Shown piece after piece: positions 9,201 to 16,023 of a DNA stretch of 17,759 nt. The notes below the pieces were generated by a model. The model made no database searches, was not told where the DNA came from, and saw nothing but the letters and a program-made list of their open reading frames with translations. How positions within the stretch are numbered: the stretch's first letter is position 1; each line of letters begins with the position of its first letter. This DNA comes from Prevotella sp. (GTDB lineage: Bacteria; Bacteroidota; Bacteroidia; Bacteroidales; Bacteroidaceae): the NCBI GenBank assembly GCA_022511055.1, contig JAFLSH010000017.1:1-17759 (forward strand), in the 5' to 3' direction. A program made the position numbers and the translations under genes.

Positions 9201-9782
9201 GACAACAACATCGCGCAGCTGCTGAGCATCATCTGTCATGACAACATGCGCCCGGTCGCCCCGATGGCCACGCCAGCGTGCTGGTTTCATGCCGAGATAA
9301 GTTATCTCTAACTGAAAGTTCTCATTAGCAGCATCAAGCCGAAATCGGCCATCAGCATCAGTCACGGTGCGTTGTTTGGATTCCTTGTCAAAAACCACCG
9401 CCCCAATGACAGGCTCACCATCATTGCTGACCACTTGGCCGTCAAGCCATTGGTCTGTAGTATCAAGCCTTTGTGCCTTGTCTGTTCGTGTGACGGCAAT
9501 ATACCCATTACCCTGCTCTGCCTTTAAAGGATGACCCTTGATGACCTCACGAATGGCAGTGAAAGGTAACTGATTAACGACTTTTAGCGATACGGTGAAA
9601 TTTACATCGGAATAGTTAAAGAGTATGCGCGTTTCTGACATCTTCTCTATTTTCCGCAGAACATCTGCTGCTTTTTCATTAGTGACCGTTAGGCTGACAG
9701 TTTTGTCAGCTTGTGCCCATCCTGGCAAGCTAGCCGCCAGAAGCAGCAACAAAAACACTGTAGATACGGTTTTCCGCAACAT
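6225..9782 (-). CDS. SusC/RagA-family TonB-dependent transporter with N-terminal STN signalling domain
   Basis: This 1185-residue outer membrane transporter has a signal peptide (about residues 1-25, ending GWAQA). A secretin/TonB short N-terminal (STN) domain lies at about 31-98, a carboxypeptidase-regulatory-like domain at about 113-183 (LDGQVVSNDGEPVIGAVV), and a plug at about 192-337. The plug contains the SusC signature DVLKDAAATALYGTRAANG. The rest is a 22-strand-type barrel ending in a terminal phenylalanine (GININF). The STN domain is what FecA-like receptors use to signal to a FecR anti-sigma factor, which fits the sigma/anti-sigma pair just upstream. The frame stays open to a TTG at 9821, but that adds a non-signal basic stretch, so I took the ATG at 9782. 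An intrinsic terminator separates it from the fecR-like gene, so a promoter is expected in the 103 nt before the start. It heads the operon running to 300. Confidence 0.95.
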   Translation of the reverse strand: MLRKTVSTVFLLLLLAASLPGWAQADKTVSLTVTNEKAADVLRKIEKMSETRILFNYSDVNFTVSLKVVNQLPFTAIREVIKGHPLKAEQGNGYIAVTRTDKAQRLDTTDQWLDGQVVSNDGEPVIGAVVFDKESKQRTVTDADGRFRLDAANENFQLEITYLGMKPARWRGHRGDRAHVVMTDDAQQLRDVVVTGYQQLDRRHLTSSVVSKDMSEIEIAGVSDVSKMLEGKIPDLISMTSSGEINATNRIRIRGTSTLIGNREPLWVLDGIILTDPINLSSDVLNDPDYVNRIGNAIAGINPQDIQRIDVLKDAAATALYGTRAANGVIVVTTKSGHQGKPQVAYSSQLTLRKRPYYSDSKINLMSAAERVEFSQYLAESHYAYPSDMAQIGYEEALRQLYAGEISRDEFNASVEKMSRENTDWFNLLCRNSFSQDHSVSISGGSERVRYYTSIGYTGQDEVIKASDNDRYTAMAKINFDVTQKLKVEMNINGNVNTRNYPANNVNPINYAYNTNRIIPAYNEDGSYFKYLRYGNANNDLYGHYGYNILQELENSNTIQHSNSIIATASLRYQPIENLFFNAVFSTNFSNARIEEWHGENSYYVSQLRGSEVTDVPPNTSYLPYGGELQTSHNQTSGWTVRLQGNYNKYLDTDRKHNINVALGLEASSSHYTGDTYTQRGYYKDRGQTFATSIPTTYTTYWNWVSNHVPSRTDNTANLVSAYATLSYSFKQLFTLNVNGRSDGSNQFGSRSNEKILPIWSVSGNANLLNIFNITAPWMSIFALKSSYGEQGNMLDNQTPKLIIRKGQMDTFYNHFLSTVAYFGNPDLKWEKTHSFNVGLETAVFNNRLQFEAEYYYKRTTDAFMNKPISDVNGYESYVVNSGVITNSGFNLTVTGTPVRTKNFYWIASGNLSKIYNKIETAPGTESYQLYDFLNGTAVVKNQPVGTFFSYRFAGLNPNDGGPLFEDWEEHQEEIRSADQYTFYTTILEASGKREPDITGSVNNTLTYRQWRLGTTFLYSFGAKTRLFRLFDGYTSGRQFGSETNADRALRERWMQPGDELKTNIPSIIAGGTPNYEKYSNSWTAAMNYSGPTLSPNAYAMYDYSNVRVVSAGYVKLSTLYLTYELNRAQLDRLKLERLAITLSSYNLYTWCDKALRGQTPIQGGFTEVQLSDTPSFTLGININF

Positions 9783-9885
9783 GCTTTTCCCTTTTTTACG
9801 TTTTCGAGTGGATAAATCCAAGTTTAATTTCTTTTAAAAAACGGAAAGCAGGGGGAAATGGTATGCTTAATTAATGTTAAATCGC
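9783..9885 (-). promoter_or_regulatory. Probable susC-operon promoter region (no housekeeping consensus)
   Basis: This 103-nt interval lies between the intrinsic terminator after the fecR-like gene and the susC-like start. It contains no TAnnTTTG on the minus strand. The operon head must nevertheless be transcribed after termination, so a promoter read by the neighbouring ECF sigma factor is the natural inference. Exact -35/-10 elements cannot be assigned from one sequence. The leader just before the ATG is A/G-rich (AAAAAAGGGAAAAGC), typical of Bacteroidetes translation starts. Confidence 0.4.
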
Positions 9886-9909
9886 AAAAAAAGAGGGGAA
9901 ACACCTCTC
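9886..9909 (-). terminator. Intrinsic terminator after the fecR-like gene
   Basis: On the minus strand AGAGG (9908-9904), a 7-nt loop and CCTCT (9896-9892) form a 5-bp stem, followed by a run of seven T residues (9892-9886, sharing one base with the stem). The stem begins inside the fecR-like stop codon. It is short but well formed and would end or attenuate the sigma/anti-sigma transcript before the susC-like gene. Confidence 0.6.
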
Positions 9910-10999
9910 AGTTCACAACGATAGCGTTCTCATGTTCAGATATTTCTGCATCACAGATAAGACGCAGTTGTGCCAATATGCTACTGAGATTGGTAGAACG
10001 CATGCAGCTGAAATGTAATCGGTCGTTCAGATGACTGGTGGTGGCAAAGACAACATCTTTGTTGTACCATCGCCCCAGCTCAATCAAGAGTTGTCGTAAA
10101 GTTTGCCCATCAAAATAGAATTCGCCGTGCAACCAACTTGTGACAGTTTCCATATTGGCCTCAGCGGCATGGAGCTTTTCGTTCTCAAGTGTAGCTTGCT
10201 GGTGGGGCTGTAATGCCAACTGGCTATTACCATGTGCTACAACTACACGGCCACTGACCAGTGTCACGCAAGGATTCTCACCTTCAAAAGCCCGCACATT
10301 GAATTGTGTGCCCAACACTGTGGTCCGCACTTTCCCACAGTCAACAACGAAAGGCCGATTGGCATCAGGAGCCACTTCAAAAAATCCTTCACCCACTAAT
10401 GCCACTTCACGGCATCCGCTCTGCGCGAAGCGCCGAGGGAACACAAGTCGACTATCGGCACTCAGCCATACACGGGTACCATCATCGAGCAGAAGATGAG
10501 CTAACTGGCCTTGCGGAATAAGCAACGTTGTTCGGTCTTCATCAGATATTTTTGTGTCGGGGGTGATATGTATTTCTCCCTCATTGCCAACGACAATGCC
10601 TTGTTGCTGAGCTTGGGTGCTGGTAATGGCAACAGGCTTGTCTGCAACAACTACTGATACGCCGCCAGCTTGAGGATTGGCTTTGTAGACTAACAACTCA
10701 CCTGGTTTGTTGACTAATGGCTCAGTGTGCCATGGCTGCACAACCAATAGGGCTGCCAGACAGGCGGCCGCAGCTGCGATTCCCAAATAATAGAGCCGAA
10801 TTCTGCGGGGAGATGGAGGTGTAGGGGCTGAATGATGAAAGATAGAGGACTGGCTGTTGTCGGGATGCGATTGCTGAAACAGCCTAAAGGCTTCATGGGC
10901 ATCAGGCACATTGGCATCTTCCAGTAGGGCACGGTGGATATCTGCGCGCAGCTGCTGCAACTCTTGGTCTGTCATGTTTTCACTTAGATGGTCTTCCAT
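9908..10999 (-). CDS. FecR-family anti-sigma factor
   Basis: This 363-residue inner membrane protein has a cytoplasmic N-terminal sigma-binding part (residues 1-69, helix ELQQLRADIHRALLED). A single membrane segment lies at about 70-88 (YYLGIAAAAACLAALLVV). The periplasmic FecR domain spans about 157-251, with IPQGQLAHLLLDDGTRVWLS, VGEGFFEVA and TTVLGTQFNVRAF. A C-terminal DUF4974/STN-like domain spans about 289-361 (FYFDGQTLRQLLIELGRWYN). In this family the periplasmic half receives the signal from the STN domain of a partner TonB-dependent transporter, and the N-terminus holds the ECF sigma factor until it is released, often by proteolysis. It follows the sigma gene with a 62-nt gap and precedes the STN-bearing susC-like gene, so the three form a coherent signalling set. 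Confidence 0.95.
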   Translation of the reverse strand: MEDHLSENMTDQELQQLRADIHRALLEDANVPDAHEAFRLFQQSHPDNSQSSIFHHSAPTPPSPRRIRLYYLGIAAAAACLAALLVVQPWHTEPLVNKPGELLVYKANPQAGGVSVVVADKPVAITSTQAQQQGIVVGNEGEIHITPDTKISDEDRTTLLIPQGQLAHLLLDDGTRVWLSADSRLVFPRRFAQSGCREVALVGEGFFEVAPDANRPFVVDCGKVRTTVLGTQFNVRAFEGENPCVTLVSGRVVVAHGNSQLALQPHQQATLENEKLHAAEANMETVTSWLHGEFYFDGQTLRQLLIELGRWYNKDVVFATTSHLNDRLHFSCMRSTNLSSILAQLRLICDAEISEHENAIVVN

Positions 11000-11061
11000 T
11001 TTTGGGTTTTTAGTAGGGTACTGTATAAATAACGTGATACAGGGGGTGTTTAGTTCGCAAA

Positions 11062-11553
11062 TTAATTGTTTTTTAACTTTTCGCGCAGTAATTTGAATAC
11101 TTTTACCATGTGGCGGTGTACCATGGCTTCAGTAATGCCAAGGGCTTCGGCTGTTTGACGATAGGTGAGGCGCTTGAAATAGCAGTGCCGTAAGATGGTC
11201 TGCCCAGGCTCAGGCAGCTGGCCAATGGCATCGTACAGCTGGATGATATACGTTTCGTAGTCTTCCACCTCAGTGTCGCTCTGGAATGTGCGGGCAACAG
11301 CCTCGGCTGCCTTGTAGTTCTGGGCTGCCTGTGTGTGCCGCAGATAATCGAGGCAGCGGTTTCGGGTAAGTGTATAGAGATATGTAGCATTAGGTTGGGT
11401 ATTATGTTGATTGAGGCGTTGCCATACGGTAGCCATGACTTCACTTACAATATCGCGTGCCTCATTTTCGTCACTGACCAGAGCCAGGGCGTAAAGATAG
11501 AGTTTGCGATAGAATTTCTCATAGAGAAGTTCCATGTACTGCATTGCTGTCAT
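11062..11553 (-). CDS. ECF-subfamily RNA polymerase sigma-70 factor
   Basis: This 163-residue protein is the usual size for an ECF sigma factor. Region 2 spans about residues 10-74 (FYRKLYLYALALVSDENEARDIVSEVMATVWQRL, then LYTLTRNRCLDYLR). Region 4 spans about 108-160, with the helix-turn-helix LTYRQTAEALGITEAMVHRHMVKVFKLLRE. It should direct polymerase to a small regulon, probably including the SusCD operon 1.3 kb downstream, and be held inactive by the FecR-like protein encoded next. The first methionine (ATG at 11553) is followed by M4 and M7 within the region-2 lead-in, so the true start could be 9 or 18 nt later. It begins 16 nt after the tolC-like stop, and no housekeeping promoter motif lies in that gap. 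Read-through from the efflux operon or an undetected promoter inside the tolC-like gene are both possible. Confidence 0.95.
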   Translation of the reverse strand: MTAMQYMELLYEKFYRKLYLYALALVSDENEARDIVSEVMATVWQRLNQHNTQPNATYLYTLTRNRCLDYLRHTQAAQNYKAAEAVARTFQSDTEVEDYETYIIQLYDAIGQLPEPGQTILRHCYFKRLTYRQTAEALGITEAMVHRHMVKVFKLLREKLKNN

Positions 11554-11569
11554 GGCCTCACTCTTCCGA

Positions 11570-12880
11570 CTATTTCGCCCTAATTAGCCCCACGCTTCTC
11601 AGGTATTCTATCTCGTTAATTCTGAACTGTGTCTTGGCTTCAATGAGGTTGGAGTAGGCGGTCTGCCATTGCGACTGGGCCTCAAGGCAGTCGGTGAGGG
11701 TCATAAGACCCGCCTCGTATTGGCTTTTCATCAGCTGCAGGTTTTGCTCCGCCTCGCTGAATGCCTTCTGGGCACTGCTTATCAGCTCGTAGCCATCCGC
11801 GCAGTTGCTGAATGCCTGACGGGCCTGAAGCTCCATGAGCTTTTTGTTCCGCTCATGCTCCAGCGAGGCGTTTTCCACTTCCACCTTTGCCTTCTTCACC
11901 TTGTGGACACCTTCACCCCAATGGAAGATGGGCACGGAAAGGGAGAGCGCGCCGACAAGCCCCTTGTAGCTCACAGACTGCGTGTAGGGATAGAGCGAGC
12001 CATCTTCCAGCGCCACGAAACTCTTCATCTTCATGTTGCCGAAAGCGTTCCAGCCCAGCTGGACTCCCAGGGTGGGCAGGAAATCGGAAAGCACCATCTT
12101 GACATCATGCTTCTTTGCCGTGATGTTGAGCATGGACAGGTGCAGCTCCGGGCGCGAGTCGATGCCCGCAAAGGTCTTCTCCGCCGGCAGTTCGTTGTCG
12201 AGTGTCTCGGTGGGGATGATGGGCTCGTTCTCATCAGCCCCGATGATTCTGCACAAGGACAGGCGGCACAGTTCCCCGCCCGACTTCGCCTGACGAAGCC
12301 TGTAGCTCAGCTCTGCCATGCGGGTCTCCACCCGCGACACGTTGAGCTGTGTGGTCAGCCCCAGCTCATACGCCGAGCGGGTGTGGCTGAGGATGGAGTC
12401 GAGCTGGGTCAGATAGGCGTTCAGCATATCTATCTTGGACAGCACCGCCACATACATCCAGTAGCTCTTCTCCGCCTCGGCTATGACATCCATGGCTGCG
12501 GCATCGAGCTGCTCCCTTGCCGCTTCCTCGCCCAGCCTCGCCAGCTTGTTGGCCGTAGTAATCTTGCTGCCTGTGTAGACCGGCTGCACCAGGCTGAGCC
12601 CAGCCATATAGACACCCCGCATCTGAAGCTCCATGGCATCGCCCATGGTGGAGTTGGGGGTCATGTAGAGGGCTGAGACACTGCCATCTAACTTGGGCAG
12701 ATAGGCTGTGCGCGCGATACTCCTGTCGAGCCCGGCCTGAACCACTTTGTTGCGCGACACCTTCAGCAGTTCATCAGTCTGCAGCGCCATTTCCCGGCAC
12801 TGGCTCAGGGAGAGTTCGATGGCACTGACATCAGCAGCCAGCAGACAAACGGCAACGAGGGTCAATATCTTGGTTTTCAT
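11570..12880 (-). CDS. TolC-family outer membrane efflux protein
   Basis: This 436-residue protein has a Sec signal peptide (1-20, ending DVSA). Two outer membrane efflux protein (OEP) repeats follow, at about residues 24-215 and 230-425. Landmarks are the opening LSLSQCREMAL, the YELGLTTQLNVSRVETRMAEL segment in repeat 1 and the equivalent YEAGLMTLTDCLEAQSQWQTAYSNLIEAKTQF in repeat 2, with long amphipathic helices between them. It should trimerise as the outer membrane duct of the tripartite pump. The start overlaps the permease stop by 4 nt (ATGA), indicating translational coupling. About 70 nt before its stop the sequence changes from GC-rich to noticeably AT-richer. It lacks the usual N-terminal lipobox of many Bacteroidetes OprM-like proteins. 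Confidence 0.95.
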   Translation of the reverse strand: MKTKILTLVAVCLLAADVSAIELSLSQCREMALQTDELLKVSRNKVVQAGLDRSIARTAYLPKLDGSVSALYMTPNSTMGDAMELQMRGVYMAGLSLVQPVYTGSKITTANKLARLGEEAAREQLDAAAMDVIAEAEKSYWMYVAVLSKIDMLNAYLTQLDSILSHTRSAYELGLTTQLNVSRVETRMAELSYRLRQAKSGGELCRLSLCRIIGADENEPIIPTETLDNELPAEKTFAGIDSRPELHLSMLNITAKKHDVKMVLSDFLPTLGVQLGWNAFGNMKMKSFVALEDGSLYPYTQSVSYKGLVGALSLSVPIFHWGEGVHKVKKAKVEVENASLEHERNKKLMELQARQAFSNCADGYELISSAQKAFSEAEQNLQLMKSQYEAGLMTLTDCLEAQSQWQTAYSNLIEAKTQFRINEIEYLRSVGLIRAK

Positions 12881-15800
12881 TGTTCTGAAGATTTTACTTT
12901 GAAGAAAAGAGCGTAGAGTACAGGGAGGAAAAGCAGGGTGACGGCCGTGCCTATCAGCAGTCCGCCGATGACGGTCACGGCGAGCGGCCCGTACATCGGG
13001 TCGCCGACCAGCGGCACCATGCCCACCACCGTTGTCAGCGAGGCCAGCATCACCGGGCGCACCCTTGAGACGGTGGCCTGCACGATGGCCTGGTACAAGC
13101 CCTGGCCGCTGCTCAGCACGTTAATCTCATCGACGAGAACGATGGCATTCTTGACCATCATGCCGGTCAGACCCATTACGCCGAGGATGGCGAGGAACGT
13201 GAAGGGCGTGCCGCTCAGCACCAGCGCCGGCACGATGCCGCACAGCACGAAGGGGAAGCACAGCAGAATGACGGCGAGCTTCCGCCAGTCATTGAACAGC
13301 AGCAACAGCACCACGATGAGTATGGTCACCATGACCGGCAAGTTCAGCATCACCTTGGCTATCGCCTCATCTGCTATCTCGCTCTCGCCCACAAACCGCA
13401 TGGTGTAGCCCTGCGGCAGCTGCATGGCCGCAATCCTTGGCTTCACGGACTTCAGCAGCTTGTCTGGGGTGGCCTCTGGGTTGAAGGGGTCCGGGTCGCA
13501 CTCGGCCTGAATGGTGCGCTGGCCGTTGTACCTGGTCAGCAGGCTTTCCTTCCAGACGGTGGCCGTACTGTCGATGCAGTTGGCCAGAGTGGTGGTGACA
13601 AACAGCTTCTTTTTCAGCTCCGCCGCATCAGCCGCCCCGTTCATCAGCCCCGTGAGGTCACTTTCCGCCACGTTGATGTTGGCCATAGTCCACACGGGGA
13701 TGTTTGAAAGGTCGCTCAGCCTTGAGCCATCTTGGTTTCTTATGACGATGTTGATGGGAATCAGGTTGTCATTGCTGCTGACCGCGCCCACGGTGTACCC
13801 ATCGGTTGCCGCCATGAGGGCATTGCCCACATCGGCACGGTTTACGCCCGCCCTGGCTGCCGACTGGGCCGAATAGGCGACGGCGAGCTGCCGTGACGGT
13901 GCGTTCCAGCTGTTCTGCACGGTGTAGGGGTCGACGTATGGCGACTCGCGCATGATGCTTTCCGCCTCTGCGCTGAGCCTTCTCAGCACTTCCGGGTTGG
14001 GGCCGGCGAACTCCACTTCCACCAGATGCGACGATGCGACCGAGAAGTTGTATTTCCGCGCCCTGATGTATGCCTCTGGCGCCACCTGCCTGAGCTTGGC
14101 GGTCATCTCCCTGGCCAGCCGCTGCACGGCGTGGTAGTCCTTGCACTCAACGATGAACTCGGCATAGTCATCTCCCCCCTCGGGCATCGGCCTGACCAGA
14201 CAGTACCTGCCCGGCGCGCCGCCCATGCTCACGGCCACGCCCTTGACTTCCTCATCGGCCATGATGGTGTCAGAGAGTTCAAACATCCGCTGCCTTACCG
14301 CCTCGGGGTTGCTCTCGGCGGGGAAGTTGCACTCCAGCACGAACTGCGTATAGTTGAAATCGGGGAAGAACACGTTCTTTATCAGCAGCATGGCGCTGCC
14401 CGATGCCGCCAGCAGCAAGACCGCTGCCGCCACCGTTGCCCATTTGCGGGCAATCAGCCGCTCCACGATGCGCTTCACCGTTCTTTCAAACTTGTTCATG
14501 GGCAGCTGCGGCGGCGTGTCTTCTGCCACGCTGTTCGGGGCGAGCCAGCGGTCGGCACACACGGGCACCTGTACCATGGCCAGAATCCAGCTGACGAGCA
14601 GGCTCACGCACACCACCAGGAACAGGTCGCCGGCAAACTCGCCGACCGTGCCCGAGGTCATGAAGATGGGCAGGAACGTGGCCGCCGCGATGATGGTGGC
14701 GCCAAGCAGCGGCATGGCTGTCTGCCTGACAATGCGGTAGAGGTATGTGGACTTCGGGAGGCCGCGCCTGCGGTCTTTCATGATGCCATCCATGATGACC
14801 ACGGCATTGTCGACCAGCATGCCCATGGCTATGATGAACGCGCCGAGCGAGATGCGCTGCAGCGTGGTGCCGATGGCCGACAGTATGGGGAACGACAGCG
14901 CGACCGTGAGCATCAGGCCCAGCCCGATGATGACTCCCGACCGCCACCCCATGGCAATCATCAGCACGAGGATGACGATGAGGACCGACTCTACGAGGTT
15001 AATCATGAACGACGACACGGCCTCGGTGACCTGAGCGGGCTGGAAGAAAATCTTGTCGACCGCCAGCCCGACGGGGAGCAGCGACAGCGTTTCGTTGACC
15101 TTCTTGTCGACGAGCGCGCCCACATCTGGCACGACGGCATCGGCTTCCAGGGCGACCAGGAGGGTCAGCGCGGGCTGGCCGTTCAGATAGAATCCGCCGC
15201 TCTGGGGCTCTGCCCCGTGCAGGCTGACACTGGCAATGTCGCCCAGGCGCACCTTCTTGCCATCGGGCAGACTGATGAGCATGGCCGCAATCTCGTCTGC
15301 CGTGGCCGCCCCTTCGCTCAGGTTGATGACCAGACGGTCAGGGCCGTTGTCGGCCTTGCCGGCGTTGACGGCCTTGGTCGACGACTGCAGGGCCTGCGCC
15401 ACCAGCATGGGCAGCATGCCGTTGTTCCTGATTTGGCCGGGCGTGAAGGCTATGTCAATGACCTTGCCCTGCGTGCCGCCGATGTTCACCCGCTTCACGC
15501 CCTGCACCGACATGATTTCGCGCTTCAGCACCTTGGCATAGCGCTCCAGCTCCTCATACTCGTAGCCTTCGCCGCTGAAGGCGTAGAAGATGCCATAGAC
15601 ATCCATCATGTCATCAACGACAATGGGCGGCATGACACCCGGCGGCAGCAGCATCTCGGCATCGGCGACCTTGCGCCTGACCATGTCGAAGTGCTGCTCC
15701 ACCTCGCCCAGCGGTGTCTCGAAGTTGAACTCCACTTGTATCAGTGCCTGACCGTTCTTGACGGTGCTTGCTATCTTCCTGACATCGGGCAGCGAGCGGA

Positions 15801-16014
15801 GCTGCTCCTCAATCAGCGACACCGCATCGCGCTCGACCCGCTGCGCATCAGCGCCGGGGTAGATGACCACGACCGAAGCCTGCTTCACGGTGACGGCGGG
15901 GTCCTCTAACTTCGGCATGCGCACATACGACAGAACGCCGATGGCAAAGATGAGGACAAGCACCGACCAGAACAGGGTCTTGCGCTGCATGAAAAATCGT
16001 GTAACTCTATCCAT
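12877..16014 (-). CDS. RND-family efflux permease (AcrB-like)
   Basis: This 1045-residue inner membrane permease is the normal length for the HAE-type RND family. It shows the duplicated layout: TM1 at about 13-31, a large periplasmic loop to about 335, TM2-6 to about 485, TM7 at about 527-547, a second periplasmic loop to about 887, and TM8-12 to about 1040. The proton-relay region in TM4 reads GMLVDNAVVIMD (398-409), with D402 but asparagine (N403) where AcrB has its second aspartate. The TM10 lysine is present (K955 in GMMVKNAIVLVDEI). Together with its neighbours it would export small molecules from the inner membrane or periplasm using the proton gradient. The substrate cannot be inferred. 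It starts 9 nt after the adaptor stop and overlaps the tolC-like start by 4 nt. Confidence 0.96.
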   Translation of the reverse strand: MDRVTRFFMQRKTLFWSVLVLIFAIGVLSYVRMPKLEDPAVTVKQASVVVIYPGADAQRVERDAVSLIEEQLRSLPDVRKIASTVKNGQALIQVEFNFETPLGEVEQHFDMVRRKVADAEMLLPPGVMPPIVVDDMMDVYGIFYAFSGEGYEYEELERYAKVLKREIMSVQGVKRVNIGGTQGKVIDIAFTPGQIRNNGMLPMLVAQALQSSTKAVNAGKADNGPDRLVINLSEGAATADEIAAMLISLPDGKKVRLGDIASVSLHGAEPQSGGFYLNGQPALTLLVALEADAVVPDVGALVDKKVNETLSLLPVGLAVDKIFFQPAQVTEAVSSFMINLVESVLIVILVLMIAMGWRSGVIIGLGLMLTVALSFPILSAIGTTLQRISLGAFIIAMGMLVDNAVVIMDGIMKDRRRGLPKSTYLYRIVRQTAMPLLGATIIAAATFLPIFMTSGTVGEFAGDLFLVVCVSLLVSWILAMVQVPVCADRWLAPNSVAEDTPPQLPMNKFERTVKRIVERLIARKWATVAAAVLLLAASGSAMLLIKNVFFPDFNYTQFVLECNFPAESNPEAVRQRMFELSDTIMADEEVKGVAVSMGGAPGRYCLVRPMPEGGDDYAEFIVECKDYHAVQRLAREMTAKLRQVAPEAYIRARKYNFSVASSHLVEVEFAGPNPEVLRRLSAEAESIMRESPYVDPYTVQNSWNAPSRQLAVAYSAQSAARAGVNRADVGNALMAATDGYTVGAVSSNDNLIPINIVIRNQDGSRLSDLSNIPVWTMANINVAESDLTGLMNGAADAAELKKKLFVTTTLANCIDSTATVWKESLLTRYNGQRTIQAECDPDPFNPEATPDKLLKSVKPRIAAMQLPQGYTMRFVGESEIADEAIAKVMLNLPVMVTILIVVLLLLFNDWRKLAVILLCFPFVLCGIVPALVLSGTPFTFLAILGVMGLTGMMVKNAIVLVDEINVLSSGQGLYQAIVQATVSRVRPVMLASLTTVVGMVPLVGDPMYGPLAVTVIGGLLIGTAVTLLFLPVLYALFFKVKSSEQ

Positions 16015-16023
16015 GGCAGAATA

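Noticed and set aside
9783..9821. TTG start 13 codons upstream for the SusC-like gene
   Set aside because: The extension is a basic stretch before the normal signal peptide; the ATG at 9782 gives a standard Sec signal.
11669..12676. Plus-strand open frame opposite the tolC-like gene
   Set aside because: Same antisense artefact: low-complexity His/Leu/Arg composition, while the opposite strand encodes a complete OEP protein.
14026..15909. Long plus-strand open frame of 627 codons opposite the RND permease
   Set aside because: It lies antisense in GC-rich coding DNA where stop codons are rare. Its translation is rich in His, Arg, Asp and Gly with no domain, and the minus-strand frame is an unmistakable RND permease.
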